The notes under the pieces: generated by a model | What the model was told of the DNA's origin: nothing | Database searches by the model: none | The model's input: the letters and a program-made list of their open reading frames with translations, nothing else | From: Diatrype stigma | Lineage: Eukaryota > Ascomycota > Sordariomycetes > Xylariales > Diatrypaceae | Reading direction: 5' to 3' | Length of the DNA: 64,000 nt | NCBI GenBank assembly: GCA_022225965.2 | Contig: JAKJXP020000019.1 | Coordinates: forward strand, 310,001-374,000 | Made by a program: the position numbers and the translations under genes | Shown: piece after piece, positions 21,340 to 34,810 of the stretch | Layout: each line of letters begins with the position of its first letter | Position numbering within the stretch: the first letter of the stretch is position 1

Positions 21340-23053
21340 TACCGATAATTATGTTGAATGAACCCCTTAAAAATGCTTCTATCGATGCCAGTGTGCCTAC
21401 GCCAAGACCTATGCTTATGCCAGTGCCTATGCCTACCTATGCTTGCGCCTATACCTAATTCCCAACGCATTCCCATCATCCGTACCCAATTCCTCCCTAC
21501 CTAATAAGGTTCTTTATCCCCCTATCCGATGGGATAGACATACAATCCGACTGCTCCCCATAAGTCCTGGGTTTGCCACCGTGACTTATCATCACCACCA
21601 CCATCAACCCACAAACTGCGCTGCACCCCACGATTTTGTGGCAAGGTCGGTCGGTAGGGATGATGACTGATCGATGGCTGGATGGATGGAATGATGTATA
21701 TGGATGTGTGAATGGCTAAGCGGATGGATAGATGAAAATGGGATGGTGGGTGGATGGGACGGGTGGATGCCGATAGGTAATGATGATCACCTGTGCATTT
21801 TGCACCCGCCCCTCCATCATCATCACACCATTGCTATCCCATCCTATCCAGCCAATCATCCATCCTAGCTATCCATATCCGTCTCAGTCCCGTTGAGGCA
21901 AGGCACACAGCCTATCTATCATGAACGCACAGAGCAGAAACGCGTGATGTATTCCGTAGTTGATATTTAGCGCAACAGCCGCGCGTAGTCCACTGTCCTT
22001 CCCATCGTCACCATACCGTGATGTCCGACCACCCAACCATGCAACCATCCTAGCATCCATCCATACACATGACCATCCCAAGACAATCTCTCTATCCTCT
22101 CCCCCCTTGAGCCACGCACCGCAAAGGGTCGGGCGCGCCCCCTTCCGACTAAATCCAAGTCTATTATGCAATGACCGTTCTAATGAAAGATGAAGCAGCA
22201 AAGGGTGACGATAGGAGAGAAATGCAAGGAGCTCCCGTGAACAGTGAAAACAACAACGAATCACAATATGCAGAAAGGGAGGGACACCCCCGGTTCGGGG
22301 AAGGACTCTTTTTTCCCCAGTTTACCCGAGTCATGTAGAAGATACAATGGGTTTCTTGTGCGTGCCCACCACTTCTTGTGTTGGGTAAAGAGCCGTTACC
22401 CTTGCCGGGGGTGGAAAAATGTCAAATAATAAAACAATGCGGGGGGGTATCATGATCGTTGTGAAGAGAGGAAGAACCGGATCAGAGCTGAATTCGTAAA
22501 ACGCCGTTGTAAATGCAAGACCGCCGTGGAAGATCCTGTTGTAGCTCTTCTCATCCGGCGCAGGTGGACGGGTAGGGAGGCAGCAAGGTAGGTAACGCCT
22601 GTCCAGCGCCGGTCCAATGCCACATGAAAAATGTTCAGCGTATTCGTTTGCATGTATGTACGTGCCGCCTCGGGTGAAAAGAGAAAAAATATGTTCAGAG
22701 AAAGAGTAATCCCAGAAAGGGGTCTAGAGCGCTCGCTAAGTATGCATCGTATTGTCATAACCGTAAGGCAAAAGCACCAGTCAAATTCGCCCTGAACGAC
22801 CTCTTCTGGTAGACTTGAGCACTTCAAATGGCGATAACATCGCCCACCAGAGAGAAGTTTGTGGCTATATCGGTATGGCTGTCGTGAGCTGTCGTTCAGT
22901 CGGTCGGTCGGTGGGTATTGCCTGTCCAAATGCGTTTTGGGTTGACGTGCTCAGGAACTGGGAGGCTCTCAGGTCCCACTTCATCGGGGGAAACGTGGTC
23001 TGCTGCTTGGTGCGGTTCCATCGCCTTGATAGCAGCGGCAGCAGACCGCGTGC
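21340..23053. other. Intergenic region right of the transposon
   Basis: Has CCTATGC-type low-complexity repeats at about 21370-21460, GGATGGAT-type repeats at 21670-21770 and their CATCATC/CATCC counterparts at 21800-21870. The part nearest 23053 should hold the 3' untranslated region of the minus-strand gene that follows. A 159-codon frame at 22450-22929 (-) lacks ordered features and is not called. Confidence 0.5.
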
Positions 23054-24379
23054 TCAACAGGTGCTGGGGCCGAGTTCGACCACAGGCGAGCTAGCACCCT
23101 CGCGCCTCCGTCTCTCCTCGTCAAGCCGCATAGCTCTCGCGATTTCCTCCCTCTGCGCGTCTTCTGCGGACCCCCGGACGTCGAGGTACCCGTCCGCTCC
23201 CTCCAGCTCCATGGGCGTCACCGGTCCGGGGCTTCCGAGCGGCTGTAGTCGAGGCTTATCGGGCTTGTCGAAGTGGCTGAAGCCCATGCCGGCCAGGCTT
23301 GGCATGCCGGCCCGGTTGACGCTGGAGCCGCCTATGGCCATGGCGGCTTGCGCAATCATGTCACGCTGATACTGTGCCAATCTGCGCTTGGCCTCGGACT
23401 CGTTCCGGGAGTGTGCTGCCATCTGGGCGGGCCTCGTCGTGGCGATGTGGGAGTCCGACTTGATCGGGCTCGAGGTGATATCTGCCATCTGCGGACGCTG
23501 CTTCTGCCGTTTCCGCTTCTCGTAGTTGGAGGGGTAATATTTCCCGATGGGCAGGGGGTTCTCCTGATACGGGGTCGGGTTGTACGAAGTCAGCGGGGTG
23601 GACGACCTGGAATCCGGCGAGCTGGCACCGCTAGGTAGATGCAGATGAGGGCTGTTGTCCGACATGGTCGCTGCTAAGGTAGTCGTAGCGGCGGCAGCCT
23701 TGGCTGAACTAGCGGTCGCAATGGTGCCTGTGGCGGTTATGTTGGAGACTTGTGTTACGTGACTATCAGAAGAGCTTGACCGGGTGGCCAGCTGGATGGA
23801 TTTCTTGCGGGCTTTCGAGACGTCCAGCTGAAAAGGATGAGGATGGTAGACCCTGGATTGTTCCTCGTGCAGAGGGAAATAGCCGCTAGAAGGGGGTTCA
23901 ATCTACGTCAGCCCGAACAACACGACACTGTGCAGGCAGCAGCGCTACAGCAAGGGACGACCCGAAACTCTGTTGTTGTTCGTTGTGTACGATGTACGAT
24001 GTACGATGTCCGAGCAGGCACGAGTCGGTAGGCAGAACAACAAAAACGAAATCAGGGTCGGGAGACGGATAAGCAGATAGTTAAACACATACCCAGGAAG
24101 ATCCCCGCGGGCGGAGAGCGGTGCTGGCGGTGTATAAACCGGGGCGCTGTTACTGTTGACTTTCTTTGTGGTCGGCAATTCGATGGCAATTGGCCTGCTT
24201 CGCGCCGGTGCCGTCCTGTGCGAGTCCAAAAATGACGAGTCGGGTGCAACTGGGGATTGCACAGGAGAAAGGCCTGGTGCGATTGGTGAGTTAAGCGTTA
24301 GCACTGTCGTATGACGCAACCAAGTTGGGGTATCAGGCCATTGACATGTCCATGGGCGTGCTAGGAGCCTCGCTAACAA
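23054..24379 (-). CDS. Conserved fungal orphan with GDLPGGYFPLHEE motif, at least two exons
   Basis: Exon 2 (23885-23054) and an upstream exon ending at 24093 join across a 207-base intron (23886-24092, GTATGT donor, TTCTAG acceptor). The join completes the motif SARGDLPG-GYFPLHEEQSRVYHPHPF, which is not readable in either exon alone. With the first Met at 24379 the product is about 372 aa. The second half has GKYYPSNYEKRKRQKQ, an alanine-rich helix (AQMAAHSRNESEAKRRLAQYQRD region) and a charged C-terminus EIARAMRLDEERRRREG. I recall similar motif pairs in unnamed filamentous-fungal proteins and know no function. The 5' end is uncertain: TGCTAAC and CACCAG at about 24260-24300 could mark another intron acceptor, so the real start may lie further upstream. 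Confidence 0.75.
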
Positions 24380-25382
24380 TGGTAATCAAAGGGGATTTTT
24401 GGGGATATCTGGGTCGAGTTCAGAAGGGTCCGAGGGGACAGCTAGAGGGGCTTGAGAGGGGTCTTTTGAGATTATCCCCCCCGTTCCCCTTGGCCCCTTG
24501 GGCACAGGTCGGCTCAGCGCGGCGGGCTGGGCGGGCAGGGTGACAGGGGGGCAGGGTGGCAGGGTGGCAGGGTGGCAGGATGTTCCAGTGGTGGCGGGCA
24601 GTGAGTGACCTTGTCACCTATCAGAAAAACTGGGGTTGGATGCACCCCGCTTTCCAGAGGCTGACATTTGTTTCGTTTCGTGGTTTCGTTTGGTGGGCGA
24701 AGGCGCAGTGGAGAGATGGTGATCTTTAGTGCCCACTGGGGTGCTTTAGTGACCCTTCCTTTCCAGCCTAGCTCGGGTTCCCAAATGGCATTGGCAAGGG
24801 TTTTCATTATTCAAGGAAACTCAGGAAACAGTTCAGCGTGCTAGCTGGCTAGCTGGCGAGCTACTTGTATAGGAGAAAGGCATCATTTCGGGAAAGAATT
24901 GGAGACTGAGGGTGACGGCTGTCGGTTGGTTCGGGATACCCAACTAGAAAACGATGAGCGACAAGGGGGAAAGAATGGACGGCTCCGACAGCTCCGATAG
25001 TCAACTAACTACCTAGGTAAGGTAACAAGTACTCCGTAAAGCTGGCTTTTATTTCTTTGTTGTCTGTAATGTATTCTTCCCTCATGCCTCCTCCCTCATA
25101 CCACTGTCACCACAACATAGGTATGAAGGTGAGCGACGATGATGCGTCTGAGTCCCCAGTTTGGTATGCATCCAAACGCTCGCTCTGTCGGACGAATCGG
25201 TAACACGGCAGGCAAACGACTCATCAAAGGACTAATAATAGATAGTTGCGTGCAAGTGGGCAGCGCCATCCACTAGGGCCGCTGGGCTGAGCACTTTCCT
25301 CCCGCCTTACCCGCGTAGTAAGGGTCCAGCTCGCGCGCGGGAGTAACATTGCATCCCATAAAGTTCGCATTGATAGGAACTA
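24380..25382. other. Intergenic region
   Basis: Contains GGCAGGGTGGCAGG tandem units at about 24540-24580 and the promoter side of the 23054-24379 gene. A further 5' exon of that gene could lie here, but none could be fixed. Confidence 0.45.
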
Positions 25383-25766
25383 TTAGACGAACCCTGAGGC
25401 CCGGAGGAATGGCAACACCCATTATGATAAGGGGAGAAACCAACGAATGGGAGGAGATCATTGCACAATACACAAACCATGAAAATCACACATACCTGCT
25501 GCGCCACTGGTTGGAGGTCGCCAGTGCTTGTGAGAGGTCCTCGGGGAGAGGTGCTGACTGCTGTCCAGGAACCCCGTCGGAGATGGTTTGGTGGATAAGA
25601 TTACATCGTCTGGCCGAAGATCCGGGGATGATGTTGCTGAGGCTCCTCCTGATGGTGACACGTCGGCGGACGTGTTGGACATGGTTCTGCCGGTCATCGG
25701 CGGGCGGCGCGTAGTCCTCGAGGACAGGTACGAAGCAGGCTTGAAGGACCGTCCAAAGCTCGCCAT
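25383..25766 (-). CDS. Probable small Ser/Pro-rich protein, two exons
   Basis: Exon 1 (25766-25496) ends at a consensus GTATGT donor. The nearest plausible acceptor (CTCAG at 25394-25395) gives a 102-base intron and a last exon of 11 bases that closes with Gly-Phe-Val-stop, for 93 aa. The start Met sits in a good AAAGAAATGG context and reads MASFGRSFKPASYLSSRTTR. The rest is Ser/Thr/Pro-rich with no recognised domain. A TTTTTTCAG just upstream (about 25795-25803), followed in frame by IDPNAEKKE, could be an acceptor, so exon 1 may extend to a further upstream exon. Called on codon texture and clean splice signals only. Confidence 0.4.
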
Positions 25767-28700
25767 TTCTTTCTTCTCTGCGTTCGGGTCGATCTGAAAA
25801 AATAAAGTATCCAAGCGCCCCTACCTAACTAATCCGTTGACTATATCCGTCCGTCTGTCTTCCTGCCTGGGAAATTCTATTCACCGTTCACACCGGAGGC
25901 TTCCTTGAAAATGGCCCACAACCACCTCCGAATATGATGTATAAGCCGTGTATCCCGTATCCAGCCCTATACGTGGATCTGCATGTATGCCATGCGACGC
26001 TCGATTTCGTGTTTTGCTGCGTGATGCTCAAGAGATACAGATATCCTAACGAATCGATAGTTGCGGTCAGCCCTAGTTAAGCTAAAGATCCTTCTCGACG
26101 AGGCGCAGCAGCAAGGGCAAGAGCGATGGCAAGATTTGCATGTTTATATATGCATTCATCTTCGCTTAGGAGATATTCCAAGCCGGTCTAGACTTGGGAC
26201 TCTGCATTTCCACCGTGCAGGGTATGGTGAGCAGTTAGGTGAATGGGGTAAGCAGGTGAGGTAAGTAGGCAAGGTACATGTAACTCAGGCATGGCGTGCA
26301 TGAGAAACCTTGGAAATAAGGGAGCAACTTCGATTTCTGGTTGGTGTTCTTACCTCAGCAATGCAATGCGTGTTGGAGTAAAACAAGGTATGGTCGAGAA
26401 GAGGCTCCAGCTTTGTATTGATTGTCGAATTTCTCGAAGTATGTGGGTTCCCTTTTATCCAATGCTAGCGAAACAGAGGTGCTCAAGATTGAAGGAAAGG
26501 TTGATGTTGCAATTACTGCAGCGTTGGCGTTGGTCTTGGTAGTAGCGGTAGTGGTAGTGGTCAGGGCAAGCCGCTTTTCATAAGAACAAGAATCGCCGAG
26601 TTGCAACTTGTAAGCCAACTAATAAGTGAAGTGAGTACAGTTAGCTGCTAAGATGAGATGTGCATTTGCCGGTTACTGGAGTGTTGCTGCGCATGTATCT
26701 TCTGTGTCGGTATCGACTGTTTATCAAGTATCCGCCCGACCCGTTCTTTGGTTTCCTGTTCTCCTCAATAACCCTAACTCCAGTGCATGCAGAGGTAAAA
26801 GTCAATGTTGGTGTTGGTGTTGGTGATGAAGGTGGGTAGGCGTATTTAACCGTTCGATAAGCGCCGGCACCTGTACAGTCCGACCAAGATAAAGGACTCA
26901 TGCGAGATTATGCAGCATGTCCGGCAAGATCATGGAACCTGTGGGAGGCTGTAGGTAGGCGTACCTGCCTAACTATAACTTAAAACGAAACAGGAACAAA
27001 CTTCCAATGTCGGACCGTTAAACCTACATGTAGGTCAGGTAGGATTGGGATAGGAGGTAAGTACCCAAGTAGGTATTCTGCCCCATATGCACGCAGTCTC
27101 ATAACCTACACCAGAAATATCCGTACGGCAGCAGCAGGCAGGTACACAAACTGACAAGCAGGTAGTTGGCGGGTATCTGAAAACAAGCTTTGCTGATCGT
27201 TTGGAAGGTGATCAAACAAGAACTTCAAGAACGGCTGGTACCCGTGGACGGACCCGACGTATACCAGTTTTTGGAATGCGTGTGTGCTTCAATGTTGGTG
27301 GTCACCACCCGGAGAGAGCAGGCAACTTTGGATGTGGGGTGCTGGATGACCAAGTTTATGAGACAAAGGCATCATCAGACGGACAGCATAGGTAAGTTAG
27401 ATGGGTTCAAGAGGTAGGTGGGATGCTGGGAGAACCTTTCGCTTTTTATTCCAAGGTCTCCCTCAAGCGTCCCCCCCTTTTCTTATGAAGCATTTCAAGC
27501 AAGTATAATAGCACATACTCAAAGTAGGTGCATACCTACATACTTTGAGTACACATACACACGCCCAGCGTTACAAAAGAAGCTGTCATTTCAATTCAAC
27601 TGCGTAGCTACACTCGAATGCTTGCCATCATGGGGTGGGTGGCGATCAACAGTATCCCAAATTAGGTACCTAGCCATTAGAAGGGCGGCCGTCCAGGGAT
27701 GTCTAGGGCAGTATCTTGAGCGTCTTCGACTAAACTATAGGTGCGCCGGTAAGGCAAGGTTAGCCCAATATATCGTGGGCCAGGTACGCGGCTCGCCACA
27801 CCTCCTTCCTATATTCATACGTAGCAGTTCGCACACAGGTTAACATGGCCTTATGTGTTCTAACAACTTGCCTGCCAAGCGGGCAGATAAGTCCGCACGT
27901 CGAAACGCTGCCCGAAAAAATCTATGTGTTTTCTTTGGAGTCATTCTTCAGAACGGAGAGTCTTCTCACCTCTCCCGCCGCCAAGACACACGAAAAACAG
28001 AACTACGTATCCCGCCCTTGTTTCGATCAAGTGTTGGCGTGGAAGTTGACTGGCTGTGTCTCTTATCTTTATCACAATTGATTATTATCACATAGCTTCT
28101 TCAGGAACATGCCCGACCCGAGTCACCAATACCGCGCAACGTCGTTACAATCGCGTGATTGTGTTACGTAACTGGAGGCTCCAAAGAACCAACGACAACA
28201 GCCGGCCTATTTTGTTCATAGCGATGCATACCGATGATACCCAACGTTCGCCTCTTGAGGCTGTTAGATTGCAGTCCTACGTCGAGGGTTTTGCTCCGGA
28301 ACTGGATGATCAAATACCACTCGGAGTCGGGCTCGTATAGGGCGAGAGACTACCACTGATACTTAATAGCCCGAACCCTACCGTCCGATGCTCTTAAACC
28401 CCCTTTGGACACATCGACCGCGTGGGGAGTGGGGCCTCACTACCAGCCTTGAGCCTTGGGGGGAGTTAATAGAGGGGGAAGAGACTTGTCCACCTAGTCT
28501 GATTCGCGTTACTGTCGATGCCGAGGACCTTGGTGGGTGGTTTTTCCGTAGGCCGTAGGGATCACGACGACGCGCAGCGATCAGCACACCATCTTGACGA
28601 ATGCGCTTGTTCGCAACGTCGTTGTATTTATGCCGCCCGCCAGCCAAGTAAAAAGTTGCCCCTCCGCCGCCGCCAGTTCTCAGAGTCCCTGGAAACTAGC

Positions 28701-31700
28701 TCATACTCCACGACTACCTAGACCCATAGAAGGAAGAGAGCTTCAGTCCCACAAGGGTCTTCCTCGAGCGTGCAGGGTCCCAGGGTCCTTCTCGATGACA
28801 AGGCTGCGATCAGATAACGATCAGGTATTGTGGAGAGAGAGCTGCTGTGAGGCGTCCTTGGGTACATTTGGCAAAGTTTGGGTACATACCGTGAATTAGG
28901 GCCGAAGACCCAGGAGTTACGACAGCGATTGTCCACACCCGTACACTCTTGCGTGTCGCGTTGTCGTGTATTCGAACCTGCCACGGATAAGTGAGTTTCG
29001 GGCCTCGACAGCCGTCTGGTGTATGCAGCGGGCGTTGACATCGATTGCACATGCTAGCTCACGATCTAACAGGCTATAAGTTGGCACCTAGCGTCGCCTG
29101 CGTCCGGTGAGGCCAGGCGGCGTGCGAACATATATAGCTATACGTCATACGTTAGGAGAGGCGGAAAGCAACTCACCTCGTTGACTCTCCCACGCATGTA
29201 AGATTTTGCTGCACTGGGCATTGGGCTCGGGAAGCTAGCTATATACTTACATGCCGTGCCGTATTTGACGGTATGTAACTACCTAACAGTAGCTGATTGT
29301 TGATAGGAGCAGCCAAGCACCTTATGTAGGTAGCCAGCCCCCTTGCAAATTAGAGATAGTTGGGTACACGATCTACGTATGAACAACGGCGCTCCCGCAA
29401 TTTTGGAGCACAGAGCCCCCTCACCTCATGATGTCCGCCGCGGTTTGTTGATATTTCCGCCGGGACACCAACAGCGGCTTCTGCCGTCAACGGTTCTGCG
29501 GTTTCGTACCGAATACCAAGGCAGGCTAGGATGTACGTATGTAGTAATACGTATGTAGTAATAAGACTGTCAGCTTATCCCAGCCCGCCAGCTCTTTATT
29601 TGCAAGGGTGCAATCGCTGTAGGTAATCGAGCGCTATGCACTGTCGATCTGGCAGATCGATGCTGTATGTAGGGGCCTGTATGTATACGCGGACATGCAG
29701 CCCGCGATTCTACCCAAGGAAGACGGAGAAGACGAGGAACTGGATAGTTAGGTCGTACGTAGTTAAGCAAGCTGTAGGGCACGCATCCCAGACATCCTGC
29801 AAGGCCCAACATTGGATGACAAGAAACCTACAAATGTCGGCGCTACATATCAGGAATAGCTTCCGACGTCGTGCGTCCTCCGCAGTCGACTTACGTAGTA
29901 GCAGAGTAGTAGCGCATATGGCAAGCCGTTGCCTACCTAGTCCTACTGTATCTACTACGTATGTAGTACTACGTAGCACTGCGTAGAGATATATCATGTC
30001 CCAGAATACCTGTCATGCAGCGCAACGGCACAGGCAGGCACACATCCAATAACAATACTAGAACAAACCCAAATAAAAAGTTCGCGAGGAGCGATCATGT
30101 CGCCACAACCGCAACACCTCGTTCTTGTGCTGTTCCCTTGCGCAGCTTGGGTAGTTATCGTTTCGTTTCATCGGCAGTCAGCCGAGCTTACCGGCGCGGG
30201 CTGTAGATGCCGGCCCTCTTCGTTTCTTTATTAAAAGATTATAGCGTTGCAGACCGTCACACCACCTTGATGACCGACCGTTCTTCCCCGTCGCGACCCT
30301 GGCCGTTGGGTTGGGTCGCAATCGTTAACAATGTAGTCTGTACTAGATACTCAGTGTAATGTTTGGAATGCAAGAACAAAAAAGAAGGGGAAAAAAGAAA
30401 GAAAGAAAGAAACAGGCGGGATCACCGGGAGCGCCGTCGGGTTTCGGGAAGTATAGGCCGATAGCAACTCCTGGGTAGGTCGCGCAGTCCGCCTCCCGGT
30501 GGCCAGCCACCAGCGCAGACGGCAGCGGAGACTGGGGGTTCTAGGGTTCGGGCGGCGGAGCAGTGCAAGGACATTGCTTGGCGCGTTGTATAAGCCCCCA
30601 ACAAGCCACCAATTTATTTTTTAATTCAAGCCCCTATCACAAGCCGGACAACACCTTGAATACCTAGGTACAGAGCGATGACGTAGGCTACATTCGACCA
30701 CCCAATCTGCCAATTCAAGGCAGCTCTTTTTGACTATAGCCTAGTCTACTAGGGAAGTCTACCCAGTAGGCAGTTGGTAGGCACCTTAGGTAGGCAACCG
30801 TACCCTACCTGCATCCTGCATCCTGCAGGTTAAAGACCTCAGCTGCGGAAGCGCGACAGGCGCCGAAAAGAATATCCACATACCCACTCCCGGCTTATTT
30901 CCCGATGGTCTCTTGCTTTAGGGATGGGTATTTTTCTTTCGTTGCACACCTACCGACGTAAGTATTGTACTCAGTCATAACTCAGTCATAACCACTTAGT
31001 TCAGCGTCGGTGCTAGCTGGCAATGGCAAGGGTCTTCGAATACAGCCAACAACCGCCATGGCTTCGTTTCGTAAGTTTCGTATATAGTTTCATGCCCTGG
31101 TACGATTCGGGCAGGTTTTAACTAAATCCTCATTGCGAAAGTTGACGAGACAGGTAGAGGAGTGGGGTGGAGAGGGAGAAACCCGAACAACGTGCTCAAC
31201 GTCGCATTGTCTTCCGATGTAGTGACTCAATAACAGTCACGGTGGATCCCCCTTTACTCCCTGTCTTCCTCGGGCCAATAAGGGAGTCGGGTTGCCCTTT
31301 CCTATAGCGTCATTCTGCAGGGCGATAAAAAGGGGCTTCGGCGAAAGGAGGCCATTGCCAGCAAGACATCCATCGATTCCATCGATACAATACCCTGAGT
31401 GATTGACTTGACTAGACTACTAGTGAGATGCAAATCGTTTGTGATAATCAGATAACCACTGTAACAGCCGATGATGATATGATCGCGATGCCTTGGAGAA
31501 GTCAAGTCAGTAAGGATTAGTCACACACACACGATCATATCCGTGTCTTTCTTTAGCTACAGAAGGGACCGCTCAATCTGGCCTCTGGAATGACATCGGG
31601 GAAGCTTCAATCCAGTAGCATTGTCCATCACTGCCACCTAACTAGACTACAGCCTTGCCTCCTCCGTGCCGTCAGACATCGGAGATGGGATGGACATGTA

Positions 31701-34700
31701 GTTAGAACATTCATCATTTGCGCCAGCACACACATGACATCTCAACTCTCAGGTATCAAGTCCTTTGCCTCCCCCCCCTGAGCACCTCACATCCTTTCTC
31801 CCGATAGGTGCTCTGTTCGTTCCCCTCAGATGTTTCGTTGTCCAGAGTGGCGTGGCGCGGCGTGTGGTGTGCCCCGGTAGTTGGCAGCAATTGGAAGGCC
31901 ACCACCTCCCCAGAGCTGCCGAAGGCGAAGGCGAAGGCGAAGGCGAATACCCCTATCTATGGTCCCCTAGTGCCTAACACTACCTCCTCTCCTCCCCCGC
32001 TCCCCGGATCCGCGCGGCTGATGTGCTTAGTGCGGCTTTAGCCCACGGGATCTGCCCGCCGATCGGATGATGTCTTGGAGGATTTTCTTCGGGATTTCGG
32101 TACGCCTTTACTGAGGCCGGCGGGCCGCGTTGGCACGCGGATGCCCGGCATATGTTTTCTCCTTTCCGCTGGTTAACGGGGCTGTGTCTGTACAGATACC
32201 TAGGTTGGACACAGGGGAATATTCGTCGGCTTTGTTAGAAAGGACCCGAGACATCTAGCAATGAAGCTCTTTCGACTTTGGCAGTCGAGGTGGAGGCCGA
32301 TGTCTGATCTTGCTGCGGGATATGGCTATTTGCTGCTGCTACTGCCACCATTTCATTCTGCTACGCTCTTAACCCGGCGACAACGTAGACGAAGATACAA
32401 TGCATGCTACACGGCTTGCAGGCCCTGGACACTACTTCGAGGGATATATCCATAGCCTCAAGCGTTTATTTGCATAGGTCACTACAGCCTGGCGCTCTCA
32501 GTATCTTAACAAGATATAATACTAGAATGTAGCGTTCTCTTATAGTTGATATTCCTAGCCCCTGATCAGAGGATTACGATTCCTCTCATTATCACAACGA
32601 TTTCGACAACCTTGGTAGTTGAAAATTAGCCATAGTTCGTACGGCATGCACTTTACCAATCAATGCAGAGTGCCTTGCAGCCCTTGCCCTTCGACTAGAG
32701 GTTATACTCACCTGTAATGCTATATGAGGAGGTATTACCATCAGCCTTTCCACTACATATCTTATGTAAACAACACTCACAGATACCAGCCAACGTCCAG
32801 TTGTAGATAGATGATTCTATGATCTTCCACTAGCCATAGTCTGTTTGCAGAGTGCACCTCAAGACATCGTAACAACTCACTGCCAGGAGCTTTGTGTCCG
32901 GAGTGACGAGATAGATGTTAGGTAGGTAGGGGGGTTGAAGGAAGCATGATGTTTCTGGGGTTATGGGCGCAATAGAGTGGAGGGGGGAACAGCTTCTCAA
33001 TAAATAGCTGTTGAGCTTCTACCTACTTGTACATAGATGGTATCTATATGGATCCTTATACTCTTCTCTTACAATAGCCCTGACACTCACCATTTAATTT
33101 AGCAGAACCTCCCAAAAACCGAAGCTCATAGAAGGTCCTTGAGAACCTGGTACTGATCTTGAAAAGTCCGATTGAAAGTTTATCATATGTCAATAGATGA
33201 CCAAGTGTTTAGTACTTTACTCTGTCTCATGCCTAGCCCTTACTGCAATAGGAGGTGGCGGCTTTTTGCACAATTCTACATAAACAACGAATAAGGAGAT
33301 TGGTGGTTACCTGTGAGACGCCATGGCAATTGGTCTGCATGGCTTCCAACGAGCAGAATATAACCTATAGCCGTGGCTGACAGCTGCTAACTGACACCTG
33401 CTAGTCACCTAGCAACATTAGGAATAGCCAAAGCATCACGGTTCAGACCTTCCCCTGAGATGTGGAACTCCTCTGTGATAAGCATCACCGCCTCTACATC
33501 GCCTTTTTCACCATCACGGTAGATACCCAAGTTATAGCTGCTATATTTCCAAGACTCTCCTGTCATATAGGTAGAGGAAACATGCTCCAAGAGCGAATTC
33601 GCAGTGGTCTATCTTTAGACAGCCCCCTTTCCGGAACAACAAGCGCAATCACTACCTGTAGGCGATTTCCACTACCGCCAGCAAACTTGTTGGTTACTTC
33701 AGCAGTCTAGCAGACTCATCCATACACACACGCACACACACACACTCTCTCTCACTCTCTATGCCTCTTTCTCGGTGTGTGTCTCTGTCTCTCTGTATGT
33801 GCGTGTGTGTAAGAGCGAGTGATTTCGGCATCGTGACAAACCCAGTCCAGCTAGTCTGATGCTGATCCGAGCAATGGTAAGTACCTAGATGGGATATACC
33901 TTTCAGAGTTTGGCAGAGCCCGCCGTGCTGGAACCTTAGTTCCGGGTCTTGGGAAGGACTTCCCTCCGGTACCTGGGCATTACCTATTTACCACCACTTC
34001 GTACCCTCGGGATATAACCAGGGGTCTGGCTGGCATTGGGGAAGTACTATCCAGGATCAGTCTCCTTCTAGTTGATAAAACAGCCTGAACCCTATATGCC
34101 CCCCCCCCCCCCACTGTAGTTTAATAATCTGATGAAAGAAGGGGCAAAGCAGTCTGTTGAGATTAGGTGTACGCGACAAGCAAAAGTGCTCTTCAGAAGA
34201 TAGATAGTTTGTCGAAAATGGATCGTAGTATATTGCAGCATTTATATCAATACTGGTTATAGATATTAGAGGCCGGGGGATGACACCACGGCGGGCAGCA
34301 TAGTCCGAACCACCAAAATAATTAGTTGATAGTCGTATATATGTTTGTGGAAGCAAAAGAAGAGAAAAAAACAGAAGTGCTGGCCAACGCCCCCATCGCG
34401 AATCTGACAAGACGCCTTTTGTATGTATATTGGTATCATGAGAACGCCGACAAGCACCACCACAACCGCCGCCTCCGCCGCCACCGCCATCACCATCATC
34501 ATCGTTTCCATCCCTCATTGTCGTCCATCATCAATTCGTCCGTCCATCCACTCGAATGCATTAGGTAGGTTCACCACGAAACTGATCGTCAATTTTTCAG
34601 AAAAAAAACCCATCGGTTGCGTTGCCGTTTCTTCACTCCACTTCACTCCACATCTCCTCACGCTCACGGCAAGAGCATCAACTCTTTCGGCAAGACCGGT

Positions 34701-34810
34701 AGCGTGTAGCTTTCGGTCGCGGGCGCGGGCGCGGTGCCCCGAGGTCGGCCCGTGGGCGGCAACTGCTGCCCTCCGCGCCCGAGTTCCCCGTACCGCGTTG
34801 CGCGCGCGCT
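25767..34810. other. 9-kb stretch with no supported gene
   Basis: Frames are all short (under about 145 codons), pile up on both strands and show no ordered protein features. Seen here: GTTGGTGTTGGT repeats at about 26807-26825, palindromic TACGTA/CTACGTAG patches at 29530-29560 and 29945-29985, an AAAGAAAG run at 30400-30412, TAGGTAGG and CCTAGGTAC patches at 30655-30800, GAAGGC units at 31918-31949, CA/CT microsatellites at 33722-33762 and a 14-base poly-C at 34099-34112. I see no transposon ends and no RNA gene. Confidence 0.5.

Noticed and set aside
22450..22929. 159-codon minus-strand frame
   Set aside because: Lies where the 3' untranslated region of the 23054-24379 gene is expected; no recognisable ordered stretch.
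28930..29000. TTCGAAT-like tRNA T-loop sequence
   Set aside because: The bases on either side do not pair and no anticodon or acceptor arm is present.
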